Shown in pieces: positions 25,285-33,429 of a stretch of DNA of 64,000 nt. Origin of the DNA: Bacillota bacterium (GTDB taxonomy: Bacteria > Bacillota > Clostridia > Acetivibrionales > DTU013). The stretch is from assembly GCA_023411575.1 (NCBI GenBank), contig JAEYOP010000030.1, forward strand, positions 62,001 to 126,000, written 5' to 3'. A model generated the notes under the pieces. The model searched no databases, had not been told where the DNA came from, and saw nothing but the letters and a program-made list of their open reading frames with translations. Position numbers and translations under genes: made by a program. Numbering within the stretch: the stretch's first letter is position 1; each line of letters opens with the position of its first letter.

Positions 25285-26304
25285 GTGGAGAACTTGCAGT
25301 TCAACAGCCCACTTATAGATGGATGTCAGGAGAGTGGTTTTATCAGTAATAAAACGTTGAAGGAAGAGCGTAAAAAGCTGGAGGATCAGATCAAAGAGAG
25401 TGAAGTGTTTTTCAGGACAGCCTTTAATAATGCTGCGATCGGTATGTGTATCTATTCTGTCGACGGAACATTTTTAAAAGTGAATCGTGCTTTGTGTGAT
25501 CTGATCGGTTATTCCGAAGAAGAGCTGGTGAATATGCATTACCTGCAAATAACGCACCCTGATGATTTGAACAAAGACATCGATACTTTAAAACAACTTT
25601 TTGCAGGAGGAATATCCAACTTAATTCTTGAAAATCGTTATATGCATAAAAACGGGAGCGTGATCTGGGCTATTTTGGGTGTGTCAATGGTATATGGCGC
25701 CGATTCAAAGCCGCAATACCTTATTGGACAAATTCAGGATATTACTTCCAGGAAGAAAATGGAAGAAGAATTGAAAAAGGCAAAGGTAGAGGCCGAGAGT
25801 CTTGCCAGTACGGACTACCTTACGGGCATCATGAACAGACGTGCCTTCATGCTGCGGTTTGCCGAAGAATTGAACCGGGCAAGAAGGGAAAAATATTTTG
25901 TAAGCCTGATTCTTATTGATATTGATTTTTTTAAAGTCATTAATGATACTTATGGACATTTTGCAGGAGATACGATCCTGCAGCAATTTGCAAGTGCCTT
26001 GTCTGGAAACATCCGGCCTTACGATTTCCTGGGGCGGCATGGCGGTGAAGAGTTTATCGTATGTCTGCCGAATACGGATCGTGAACAGGCCGTCATCGTT
26101 GCCGAGCGCATGAGAAGGGCTGTTGAAGCGTTAACCATACAGGTTGATACTATTGATGAGAAGATAAAACTTACTGCAAGTTTTGGGGTGGCATCGCCAA
26201 TCAGCGGATTTGAAGAGAGCATTGATTCCCTGATCATGCAGGCGGATAGCGCAATGTATAAAGCAAAATCAACCGGAAGAAACCGTGTATGCACTTCAGA
26301 GTAA
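25285..26304 (+). CDS. PAS-GGDEF diguanylate cyclase
   Basis: 339 residues. A PAS domain spans about 40-155 (NNAAIGMCIYSVDGTFLKVN), a short coiled linker follows, then a GGDEF domain with active-site GGEEF (253-257). The inhibitory RxxD site is RPYD (244-247), five residues before the active site, so product inhibition by c-di-GMP is expected. It makes c-di-GMP from two GTP; the PAS domain would sense a small ligand or redox state. No membrane helix, so cytoplasmic. GTG 25285 lacks a ribosome binding site. AT-richer than the genes to the right, like the adjacent RHS island. Confidence 0.9.
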   Translation: MENLQFNSPLIDGCQESGFISNKTLKEERKKLEDQIKESEVFFRTAFNNAAIGMCIYSVDGTFLKVNRALCDLIGYSEEELVNMHYLQITHPDDLNKDIDTLKQLFAGGISNLILENRYMHKNGSVIWAILGVSMVYGADSKPQYLIGQIQDITSRKKMEEELKKAKVEAESLASTDYLTGIMNRRAFMLRFAEELNRARREKYFVSLILIDIDFFKVINDTYGHFAGDTILQQFASALSGNIRPYDFLGRHGGEEFIVCLPNTDREQAVIVAERMRRAVEALTIQVDTIDEKIKLTASFGVASPISGFEESIDSLIMQADSAMYKAKSTGRNRVCTSE

Positions 26305-26379
26305 TGCCTGGTAAACAGCTGGATGAATAGTAGGACAACCCTTTGGGTAAAAGGCTCGGGGTCAAACGGGACCAACCTC

Positions 26380-26400
26380 ACCGGCAGCTTAGCTGCCGGT
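26380..26400. repeat. Perfect palindrome over the permease stop codon
   Basis: ACCGGCAGCT (26380-26389), one central T, AGCTGCCGGT (26391-26400). It lies between the convergent diguanylate cyclase and ABC permease genes and overlaps the permease stop. A hairpin of this strength may slow or protect transcript ends, but there is no T-run on either strand. Confidence 0.6.
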
Positions 26401-27177
26401 GCTTGTGTAATGCCTTACGCCGATGCGCCATATCCTTGTCGAGAACAGCAGAAAGGCGAACCCGGCCGGCAGCGCCAGCAGGCCTGTAAACCGGCTTTCG
26501 CCCCAACCGCAGACGGCGGCCGCCGGATAATAGCTTACCACCAGCATCGGCATAAAGAAGGTGAACAGCTGGCGTAAAACCCTCGGCATATAGTCGATGG
26601 GACAGCGGGTGACCTGATAGCTGGCGTTGGTGAAGATATAGATCCAATCCAGCCCCTGGACCGTAAAAAAGGCAAGACCGGAGGTCATGATAAATACGCC
26701 TGCATAGGCGAAGAAGCCGCCTGCAAGGGCAAGCAGGAGGATTGCGATGTTGGCGGGCGTTGCCGGCACATCCTGCTTCCAAAGGCACCAGAGGATGGCG
26801 GCCGTGCCTCCGACGACCCTGGAGAGCCTGTGGATATGGAAATAGGAGCCTGCGACCTGGATGTAAAGCGAGCGGGGCCTCAGGAGGAGCCGGTCGAAAT
26901 CGCCGGTGCGGATCATTCGCCAGGGGAAACAGTCAAACCCGCGGCAGAAGGTCTCCGCCAGGCCGAAGCTGGTGACCGCCAGGGCGTAGATCAGAACAAT
27001 GCGTTCCACGGACCATTCCCCGACGCTCCCGAACCGGGAAAACAGGAACAGCAGGCCGATGGGATCGGTTACGACAACGATCAGCACCTGCAGTACCATG
27101 ATCGGCCAGCCTTTGTACTCAAGGCCGGCCAGGAAATTCATCCGGAGATATTTGAAATACAATTTGATTGCGTCCAT
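26389..27177 (-). CDS. ABC-2 family exporter permease (second permease)
   Basis: 262 residues with about six hydrophobic segments (MVLQVLIVVVTDPIGLLFLF, ILLLALAGGFFAYAGVFIM and others), typical of the COG3694-type ABC-2 permeases. The start at 27177 has GGAGG 6 bases upstream; a longer open frame continues to 27702 but runs over the first permease and is a shadow. Gap to the preceding permease stop is 2 bases. It would pair with the other permease and the ATPase to form an exporter. Substrate is unknown; relatives are linked to drug or lipid export. Confidence 0.88.
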   Translation of the reverse strand: MDAIKLYFKYLRMNFLAGLEYKGWPIMVLQVLIVVVTDPIGLLFLFSRFGSVGEWSVERIVLIYALAVTSFGLAETFCRGFDCFPWRMIRTGDFDRLLLRPRSLYIQVAGSYFHIHRLSRVVGGTAAILWCLWKQDVPATPANIAILLLALAGGFFAYAGVFIMTSGLAFFTVQGLDWIYIFTNASYQVTRCPIDYMPRVLRQLFTFFMPMLVVSYYPAAAVCGWGESRFTGLLALPAGFAFLLFSTRIWRIGVRHYTSTGS

Positions 27178-27179
27178 TT

Positions 27180-28076
27180 CTAACCTCCCTGCACAATAAT
27201 GTTCTTCAGCTTTTTTGCCATCATGAGCTTTCCCGCCGCGATAAATACCGCCGTCCATAAAAGCTGCAGCCCGATTGCCCGGACCGCTTCCGCCGGGGGC
27301 ATTGTCCCGATGTAAAGACGGCAGGGAATGTCGAGGTATCCGGCAAAGGGTTGGAGGAGCAGGAAATCCTGCAGGAATTCCGGCCAGAGCTGAAGGGGGA
27401 GATAACAGCCGGACAGGACACCGCCAACCAGCATGATGATATAGGTCGGTCCGTCGCCCCAGGTTATGCTCAGCCGGGTTACACTTGCAAGCATGGCAAA
27501 TGCCGAGCAGAGCAGGAAAGCGCCTGCCACGGAAATAAGGGCGCATAGAAAGCCCAGGAGGGAGGCGGGCGGGGCGAGCCGCCAGGAGAGGGGCATGAGC
27601 ATTCCGGCCAGCATGGTGATGGAACCGCGCCAGAACAACGGCGTCAGTCTTGAGGCTGCGACCTTGGCAAACCAGTGAAAATAAAGGTCGATAGGGCGGC
27701 ACATTTCGATTCCGACATCGCCGCTGTTGATCTTGTTCCGAATTTCGTCGTCAATATTCATGGGCTGCATAAGAAAAAGCACTTGTGTCAGCCAGGCATA
27801 GGAAATCAACTGTTTCAGGCTGAGTCCGGCCATAAGGCCGGCGTCTCTGTTATCCGCGTATTTGTAGAATACCGTATAGACCGTGATTTCGATCAGTACC
27901 CAGAAGATGCCCGTCGATGCGCCTGCAAGCCCTGCAATCCGGTACTGGAAGCCCTCGGCGGTTTTGATGCGGAAAACGGACAGGCAGGCCCTGACGGTCG
28001 GGGCCCATTGCTGTAATCCGTCGCTCCAGTTATGCCGCAATCTGGCGTTCCTGTTCTGCTGCGTGCTGCTCCTCAT
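27180..28076 (-). CDS. ABC-2 family exporter permease (first permease)
   Basis: 298 residues, about six membrane segments, COG4587-type. A hydrophilic, Arg-rich N-terminus precedes the first helix. Its ATG overlaps the ATPase stop in an ATGA junction (28073-28076), so it is translationally coupled to the ATPase. The motif region GDVGIEMCRPIDLYFHWFA between helices is typical of this permease pair. It forms the membrane pore together with the next gene. Confidence 0.88.
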   Translation of the reverse strand: MRSSTQQNRNARLRHNWSDGLQQWAPTVRACLSVFRIKTAEGFQYRIAGLAGASTGIFWVLIEITVYTVFYKYADNRDAGLMAGLSLKQLISYAWLTQVLFLMQPMNIDDEIRNKINSGDVGIEMCRPIDLYFHWFAKVAASRLTPLFWRGSITMLAGMLMPLSWRLAPPASLLGFLCALISVAGAFLLCSAFAMLASVTRLSITWGDGPTYIIMLVGGVLSGCYLPLQLWPEFLQDFLLLQPFAGYLDIPCRLYIGTMPPAEAVRAIGLQLLWTAVFIAAGKLMMAKKLKNIIVQGG

Positions 28077-29056
28077 ATTCTCATCTCCTTGTACATGGCC
28101 GCGATGATTTCATCGATATCCTGCTCCTCTACCACGATATCGCTTAGGGGAAGTCTCCGGGCCAGACGCTCGATCAGGGTGTGGGCGGCGACAGCGGCGG
28201 GATTGAAAAGGACAGTCCAGGTTTTGCCGTCCACCAGGACGCTTTCCGCTCCGTCCAACGGCGTTTCTTCCACTTGCCGTTCGAAAGTCACTCTCAGTCT
28301 GCGCAATGGAGCATATTTTCCCTTCAGGGCATCAAGCCTGCCGTCATAAAGTAATTTGCCGCGCCCGATGACCATGACCCTGCCGCACAGGGTTTCGATG
28401 TCGTCCATGTCATGGGTCGTAAGGATCATGGTTACGCCGTTTCGCCGGTTTTCCTCCTTCAGGAACTCCCGCAGAGCCAGCTTGGATACGGCATCCAGGC
28501 CGATGGTCGGTTCGTCCAGGAAGAGGATCCGGGGACTGTGCAGCAAAGCCGCCGCGATCTCGCAGCGCATCCGCTGTCCGAGGGAGAGCTGCCTGACCGG
28601 TGTCTTCAGCAAATCCGCAATGCCGAGTATTTCCGTGAGTTCGGCGAGGCGCGCCGAGTAGGAAGCCGAAGGAACATTGTAAATATCCTTCAGCAGGCGA
28701 AAGGAATCGCTTACGGGAACATCCCACCATAGTTGGCTCCTCTGGCCGAAAACCACCCCGATCCGCGCAACATGCGCCACCCGCTCCCGCCAGGGAATGC
28801 GGCCCATGATCGCGCAGCTGCCCTTATCCGGAGTCAGTATGCCGCTCATGATTTTCACCGTAGTGGATTTTCCGGCGCCATTGGGGCCTATATAGCCCAC
28901 CAGCTCGCCTTCCCCGATCTGAAAGGAGATTTCTTCGAGGGCCCGGATTTCCTCCGTCCGGCGGACAAAGGCGCCCCGCAGCAGCCCGAAACGTCCTTCC
29001 GGCCTTTTGAAAAGGCGAAAGGTCTTGCCGATTTCCGCCAGTTCGATCTGTGGCAT
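28073..29056 (-). CDS. ABC exporter ATP-binding protein
   Basis: 327 residues, COG4586-like (NatA-type). Walker A is GPNGAGKST (57-65), signature LSLGQRMR, Walker B ILFLDEPTIGLD, and the switch His in LTTHD. A C-terminal extension of about 80 residues follows the core, as in this subgroup. ATG 29056 has GGAGG about 8 bases upstream; open sequence continues to 29260 without a site. It is the first gene of a three-gene operon with the two permeases and drives export by ATP hydrolysis at the inner face of the membrane. Confidence 0.92.
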   Translation of the reverse strand: MPQIELAEIGKTFRLFKRPEGRFGLLRGAFVRRTEEIRALEEISFQIGEGELVGYIGPNGAGKSTTVKIMSGILTPDKGSCAIMGRIPWRERVAHVARIGVVFGQRSQLWWDVPVSDSFRLLKDIYNVPSASYSARLAELTEILGIADLLKTPVRQLSLGQRMRCEIAAALLHSPRILFLDEPTIGLDAVSKLALREFLKEENRRNGVTMILTTHDMDDIETLCGRVMVIGRGKLLYDGRLDALKGKYAPLRRLRVTFERQVEETPLDGAESVLVDGKTWTVLFNPAAVAAHTLIERLARRLPLSDIVVEEQDIDEIIAAMYKEMRI

Positions 29057-29205
29057 GGTAACCACCTCCGTTTCTGTATTTGGGCGGTTCATCCATTTTA
29101 TACCGGGAAGGAGAAAAAGGAAAACCGGCTTGTTTGAAACGAGATGCTTTGTATTCGGAGCGGCAGGCGGGATTCTCTTAATTTCCCCGTTTTTGAAAGA
29201 ATTTC

Positions 29206-29345
29206 TTGACAATTTGCCGTTTGGCGTGTATGGTATATATATGATTAGTGTTGAGGACACTATGTATATATGTTTGACTATCCAAATAGGATTACATAAA
29301 ATGGAAGATATAAGCAGGCAGCAAAATTGCCTGCTTTTTTATTTT
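29206..29345 (+). ncRNA. Candidate small RNA or leader with own promoter and terminator
   Basis: A promoter, TTGACA (29206-29211), 17 bases, TATGGT (29229-29234), is followed by an inverted repeat TAGTGT (29246-29251) / ACACTA (29257-29262) and an intrinsic terminator: AGCAGGCA (29313-29320) with TGCCTGCT (29328-29335) and six Ts to 29340. The predicted transcript is about 100 nt. A short frame at 29301 (MEDISRQQNC...) has a poor ribosome binding site and runs through the terminator. It matches no riboswitch I know. It lies between the divergent ABC exporter and the PPOX-fold gene. Confidence 0.5.
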
Positions 29346-29377
29346 CCGCTGCAAGCTGCTTCCTTTTTACAATACCC

Positions 29378-29430
29378 TTGACAAATGGGTTATAAAGATA
29401 ATACTATATAGTACAATACCAAATAGTACA
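29378..29430 (+). promoter_or_regulatory. Promoter and operator-like repeats before the PPOX-fold gene
   Basis: TTGACA (29378-29383), 18 bases, TACTAT (29402-29407). A 12-bp palindrome TACTATATAGTA (29402-29413) covers the -10, and ATAGTACA occurs twice (29408-29415 and 29423-29430), 15 bases apart. These fit binding sites for a repressor, not identified here. Confidence 0.5.
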
Positions 29431-29458
29431 GTATTTGCATAACAGGAGGGTTAATTGT

Positions 29459-29890
29459 ATGGAGTTGAAGCAATTGGACGCGGGACAACGGGACGAGCTG
29501 ATGTCCCTGATCAAAAGGAGCGGGTTTGCAATCGTATGTTCGCAGGGGACGGACGGGCATCCTAACGCGAAAGCGATGTTTTGCCAGGAATATGACGGGC
29601 TGAAGACCTTTTATTTTTCAACGAATGTTTCCTCGCGGAGAACCGGGGATTTTAAAGAGAATCCCAAAGCCTGCATCTATGTGTTTGATCCGGCTTCCTT
29701 CCAGGGGATCATGCTGGTCGGAAACATGACCGTTCGTACGGACAGAGCTCTGAGAGAGCGCTTGTGGCGCGACGGGTGCGAAATATATTATCCGACGGGC
29801 ATAGACGACCCCGATTATTGCGTCCTCCAGTTTGAAGTGCTCTACGGAAACTACTACCACGGACTGAGCAATTTCGATTTTGCTGTTTGA
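29459..29890 (+). CDS. Pyridoxamine 5'-phosphate oxidase-like flavin-binding protein
   Basis: 143 residues with the split-barrel PPOX fold signature: FAIVCSQGTDGHPNAKAMF, FYFSTNVSSRRTGDFKENPK, and the C-terminal VLQFEVLYGNYYHGL. Such proteins bind FMN or F420-like cofactors and are usually small-molecule reductases or general stress proteins; true PNP oxidase is longer. ATG 29459 is set by AGGAGGG (29444-29450) with 8-base spacing; the upstream TTG lacks a site. It is followed by the Fur-family gene, which has its own promoter. Confidence 0.85.
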   Translation: MELKQLDAGQRDELMSLIKRSGFAIVCSQGTDGHPNAKAMFCQEYDGLKTFYFSTNVSSRRTGDFKENPKACIYVFDPASFQGIMLVGNMTVRTDRALRERLWRDGCEIYYPTGIDDPDYCVLQFEVLYGNYYHGLSNFDFAV

Positions 29891-29891
29891 T

Positions 29892-29938
29892 TTGATAAAC
29901 CGGCCGTTTACTGATACAATATCTATATCATTGTGTCA
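29892..29938 (+). promoter_or_regulatory. Promoter and probable self-operator of the Fur-family gene
   Basis: TTGATA (29892-29897), 17 bases, TACAAT (29915-29920). An inverted repeat with 9-base arms and one mismatch, TGATACAAT (29912-29920) and ATTGTGTCA (29930-29938), covers the -10 and start point. Fur-family repressors often control their own gene through such sites. Confidence 0.6.
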
Positions 29939-29952
29939 AGAGGTTCGGGTTT

Positions 29953-30426
29953 ATGGAGAACGGTGACGAATTCAGGAGCATCCTGAAGCAAAAGGGCTTG
30001 AAATATACAAAACAGAGAGCTTCCATCCTGAAGTTCCTGGAGGAAAGCGGGCAGCCCGCGGGCGCCGAGCAGATCTTTCTGGAACTGCAGGGCAAGGGCG
30101 TGAATGCCAATCTGTCCACCGTTTACAGAATATTGGAGTCCCTGGCGTCCAAAGGGCTGATCGTGAAAACCAGCATCGGCTCGGATACGAAAGCCGTATT
30201 TGAGCGGAACAGGCTGGAGCACAAGCACCGCCTGATCTGCATGAACTGCAAGAAAATGCTGTCCGTGGACGGCTGTCCGCTGGAGGATTATGAAAAGCTG
30301 CTGCGGAAGAAGATGGGCTTTGATGTTACGGGCCACAAGCTTGAAATATACGGCTACTGTGAAGACTGCAAGATGAGCAGGGAAGACAGCGACAAAGGCG
30401 AAGGCGGTGACCGCGACGACGTCTGA
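29953..30426 (+). CDS. Fur-family metalloregulator (Fur, Zur or PerR type)
   Basis: 157 residues. A winged helix (about 15-80, with NANLSTVYRILESL as recognition part) precedes a dimerisation domain with HKHR (90-93) and two CxxC pairs, CMNC (96-99) and CEDC (136-139), that hold the structural zinc. The C-terminal tail is charged and variable. It would repress metal uptake or stress genes when its metal is bound. Which metal is unclear; the zinc importer at 41-43.6 kb is a plausible target but is not adjacent. A palindrome covers its own promoter. Confidence 0.9.
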   Translation: MENGDEFRSILKQKGLKYTKQRASILKFLEESGQPAGAEQIFLELQGKGVNANLSTVYRILESLASKGLIVKTSIGSDTKAVFERNRLEHKHRLICMNCKKMLSVDGCPLEDYEKLLRKKMGFDVTGHKLEIYGYCEDCKMSREDSDKGEGGDRDDV

Positions 30427-30486
30427 AGCGGAAGCTAAAGCCGGGAGACGGGGTTACTGCCGAGGCAGAGGAGAAGGGAAAAAAGG

Positions 30487-31251
30487 ATGGAACCTGTTTC
30501 GGTTTACAGAAAGAAGTACGTTATCGGGATAAATGAGGTGGACTTTACCCAAAAATTGAAGCAGAGCGCCCTTTTTGGCTATTTCCAGGATATTGCGAGC
30601 CATGCGGTGCTGAATTTGAACATCGGCATCAACGAATTGATCGAGCGCTTCCATGTAACCTGGGTCCTGGTCCGAATCAGGGCGGATATCGTCCGGAATC
30701 CGGGATGGAATGAGGAAATCACCCTGGAAACCTGGCCCCAGGAACCGGGAAGGCTGGAATTCGAAAGGGATTTCCTTGTGACGGACGGGCAGGGCAATGT
30801 CATCATCCGGGCTGTTTCCACTTGGGTGATCATGGACGTCGATACACGGGAAGTGAAAAAAAGTGAATTGATTCATTTCAAATATCCGTCGTTTAAAAAA
30901 GAGCGGGCCATGGACTGCCGGCTTGGCAGACTGAAGCCCTCCGGCACGCCCGAGGCGGCGTACAAAAGGATCATAGGCTACAGTGACGTGGATATGAACG
31001 GCCACCTCAACAACTCAAAATACGTGGACTTTATAATGGATTGCTTTACAATTGAAAACCACAGGCAGTATGAAGTAAGATCCATCGAGGTGAACTACTT
31101 GAGCGAAGCCCTGCCAGGCGAAACGCTGGTTCTTCGCAGGGAGCTTTCCGAAATCAACGCCAATCACATCTACATAGACGGCGTAAACGAAGCGGGGGAT
31201 AAGGCCGTATTCAGGGCCCGGCTCGAAATCGGCCCCAGGATCACACCCTGA
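30487..31251 (+). CDS. Acyl-ACP thioesterase (FatA/FatB-type)
   Basis: 254 residues forming two hotdog domains. The N-terminal half has FGYFQDIASHAVLNLNIGINEL and WVLVRIRADIVRNPGW; the C-terminal half has YSDVDMNGHLNNSKYVDF, which holds the Asp/Asn/His catalytic region. These enzymes release free fatty acids from acyl-ACP in the cytoplasm; bacterial relatives are common in anaerobes. The start follows a purine-rich stretch ending in AAGG. It begins 60 bases after the Fur-family gene and converges with the YjfB-like gene, overlapping its end by 11 bases. Confidence 0.9.
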   Translation: MEPVSVYRKKYVIGINEVDFTQKLKQSALFGYFQDIASHAVLNLNIGINELIERFHVTWVLVRIRADIVRNPGWNEEITLETWPQEPGRLEFERDFLVTDGQGNVIIRAVSTWVIMDVDTREVKKSELIHFKYPSFKKERAMDCRLGRLKPSGTPEAAYKRIIGYSDVDMNGHLNNSKYVDFIMDCFTIENHRQYEVRSIEVNYLSEALPGETLVLRRELSEINANHIYIDGVNEAGDKAVFRARLEIGPRITP

Positions 31252-31438
31252 CGTCGATGTTCCCGCCCTTGTACGGGGTTACGGAGTTCTCGATGGCATT
31301 TGCGCCTGTTGCAGGCAGCGCTTTCAAAATCGCAGCCAGGGATTGGGCGTCCTGACCTACTGATTTCCGCAAAACAGATATGCCTATAGCCTGCCTTATG
31401 CTGGCTATATTGTTTTGTATGGCGTCGTTGATTTCCAT
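31241..31438 (-). CDS. YjfB-like small putative motility protein
   Basis: 65 residues, matching the YjfB family: an N-terminal helix (IQNNIASIRQAIGISVLRKS) and a C-terminal VTPYKGGNIDVRV. The start has GGGAGGTGG about 6 bases upstream, which supports a real gene. Family members sit near motility genes in Bacillus, but function is not shown, and no flagellar genes are in this window. Convergent overlap of 11 bases with the thioesterase gene. Confidence 0.8.
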   Translation of the reverse strand: MEINDAIQNNIASIRQAIGISVLRKSVGQDAQSLAAILKALPATGANAIENSVTPYKGGNIDVRV

Positions 31439-31488
31439 CCGGCCACCTCCCTTACAGATATTTTCCCACCTTTCATTCTATTTTAACA

Positions 31489-33216
31489 TTATTTTTTCAT
31501 TTTCACTAGCAGAGTTGTTCTTGCGGCGCAGGCCACCGAATTGGCCGCAGCCATGCCGCTGTGCAGCGCGCCCTGCATCCACCGGTGCACCCCGGAAATA
31601 TGCTCTCCCGCAAAAAACACCCGGCCGGAATATTCCGGCTGAACCATGACCCAGGAAAAAAGCCTTTTCTGTTCCGGGGTAAAATAGCAGAAGGTTCCCC
31701 GGTAATACGGGTCCCTGTCCCAGTATTGGGTCCTGTATCCGGCGACGATCGCGTCCAGCGCGCCGGGCGCCAGTCCATGGACCTTTTCCACATTCCTTTC
31801 CAGCGTTGCCAGCCGCTCCCCATCCGGCAGGTTGCCGATCCGGGTGCCGTCCAGGTTGAAGCTGTAGGCGAGAAACACGCCTTCACTTTGGATTCCGTCC
31901 GCCCCTGCCGCATAGGAGTTGCCGCGGATGTCGGAAGAGGGGTACCATAACGTGTTGGCCGGAAGATCCGTATAAGAGCCTCCTCCGTATATCCCCTGTT
32001 CCTCCCAGAAACGCCTCCGGCAGAGGAATGCCGTTTTCTGGGCGGGGGAATAGGTAACCTCCCGGATGGCCTGCATTTTGACAGGCGTGAAAAGAGGACG
32101 GATGTCCAGCGTCCGGAGGACGGAGAAGGGGATTGCGCATATGATATAGTCGAAATCCTCGGATGCCAGCGCTTTGCTGTTCTTCTGGCAATAAGAAAGG
32201 GTCGCGCCGCCGGTTTCTTCATTCCAGTACAGGCCCTTTACGGCGCAGCCGCTTTTCCATGTCACATTGCCCAGCAGGTTCCCGGGCACCCGGGGATAAT
32301 AGGATTCCGGATTCGGGCTGAGGAAGGAATTGCGGAAGGCCTCCGGCAATTTGACCATCCCTCCGGAAATCTCATACATGTAGATAAAATTAGCCGGGAA
32401 ATATTCCTGGACAAAATCAAGATAATTGTGATAGAGGAATCTTCCGCCTATGGGGAATAAATTGGACAGCATGCTGATGGCCCCCTGGCTCAGGCCCTGC
32501 CGCTCCATGGTCTGCCTCGTGCTGAGGCTGTCCATCTGGAGGATCTGGGGCGAATAGACCGGAAGGACCTTGAGGATTTCCTGCCGGACCCATGGGGGCG
32601 GCTGCAGGGTGGGAGCCTCGATCCCGTAAAAGCCAAGGGCCTGCCAGGATAGCTGCGTTTCCCAGGGGTACATTTCATAGAACGGGTAGATATAACGCCT
32701 TACCCCTTCCCCGTTCGGATCGTTTCGGACCCGGGTGCCCTGCAGGTAAATGAAGGCCGCCGGATTTGTCTGGATGAAAGGCCTGGTGTTCAGCCCGAAC
32801 AGGTCGATATAGTGCCATACCGCTTCATGCGCCACCGGAAGCCGCATGGCTCCCAATTCGCCATACAGCCGCTTTTCCCCATCAAAGTAGCAGGTGTAGA
32901 TTCTTCCGCCCAGCCGGTCCGGATTCGCCTCGAAGACCGTACTGTCAAATCCGGCCTTTCGCAGCTCGAATGCGGCGGACATGCCGGCAAGGCCGCCCCC
33001 TATGATGCCGACCTTTATGCCGCGGCCCAGGCCGGGCGGGGCGATGGCGGCAATATCCGGGGGAGGGGCAAAGGCGGCGGCTATATAGCAGTAATCTTCG
33101 GGGTGCCGGCTCAATGCGAGCGCATGGCGCGCCATTGCGCTCCGCTGCAGAGGAGTCGGATTTAAAGGCTGGAGCATGGACGGACCGGGGGGAGCAGGGC
33201 TTTTTGAGTAAGGCAT
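31489..33216 (-). CDS. Flavin-containing amine oxidase (monoamine or L-amino-acid oxidase type)
   Basis: 575 residues. The FAD-binding motif GIIGGGLAGMSAAFELRKAG (70-89) is followed by the GG doublet region DRLGGRIYT, and the C-terminus has GRVFFAGEHISGVHRWMQGA, typical of the amine oxidase family. It would oxidise an amine or amino acid with O2 or another acceptor, releasing H2O2 if O2 is used, which is unusual if the host is an anaerobe. No signal peptide is obvious; the first 60 residues are Pro/Ala-rich. The start has only a weak ribosome binding site. It appears monocistronic. Confidence 0.87.
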   Translation of the reverse strand: MPYSKSPAPPGPSMLQPLNPTPLQRSAMARHALALSRHPEDYCYIAAAFAPPPDIAAIAPPGLGRGIKVGIIGGGLAGMSAAFELRKAGFDSTVFEANPDRLGGRIYTCYFDGEKRLYGELGAMRLPVAHEAVWHYIDLFGLNTRPFIQTNPAAFIYLQGTRVRNDPNGEGVRRYIYPFYEMYPWETQLSWQALGFYGIEAPTLQPPPWVRQEILKVLPVYSPQILQMDSLSTRQTMERQGLSQGAISMLSNLFPIGGRFLYHNYLDFVQEYFPANFIYMYEISGGMVKLPEAFRNSFLSPNPESYYPRVPGNLLGNVTWKSGCAVKGLYWNEETGGATLSYCQKNSKALASEDFDYIICAIPFSVLRTLDIRPLFTPVKMQAIREVTYSPAQKTAFLCRRRFWEEQGIYGGGSYTDLPANTLWYPSSDIRGNSYAAGADGIQSEGVFLAYSFNLDGTRIGNLPDGERLATLERNVEKVHGLAPGALDAIVAGYRTQYWDRDPYYRGTFCYFTPEQKRLFSWVMVQPEYSGRVFFAGEHISGVHRWMQGALHSGMAAANSVACAARTTLLVKMKK

Positions 33217-33429
33217 ACAAATTTATTCCATTCAACGGATCATTCCCTTCATCCTATGACCGGCTGCCCGAAATGGTGCCTGCCCCTGTCCAAAGAACCT
33301 CTCCCAAAAGCCGAAATTTATCTACCTTCCGTTGCCACGGGCAATCCGATATAATAATATTGCCTAATTATGTATAGAAAGTATGGATGGAACAGTCAGG
33401 CATATATTTCGCTGAAAGGATATATCCCT

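Noticed and set aside
29301..29381. Short frame MEDISRQQNC... in the candidate small RNA
   Set aside because: It runs through an intrinsic terminator and has a poor ribosome binding site; kept only as part of the RNA candidate.
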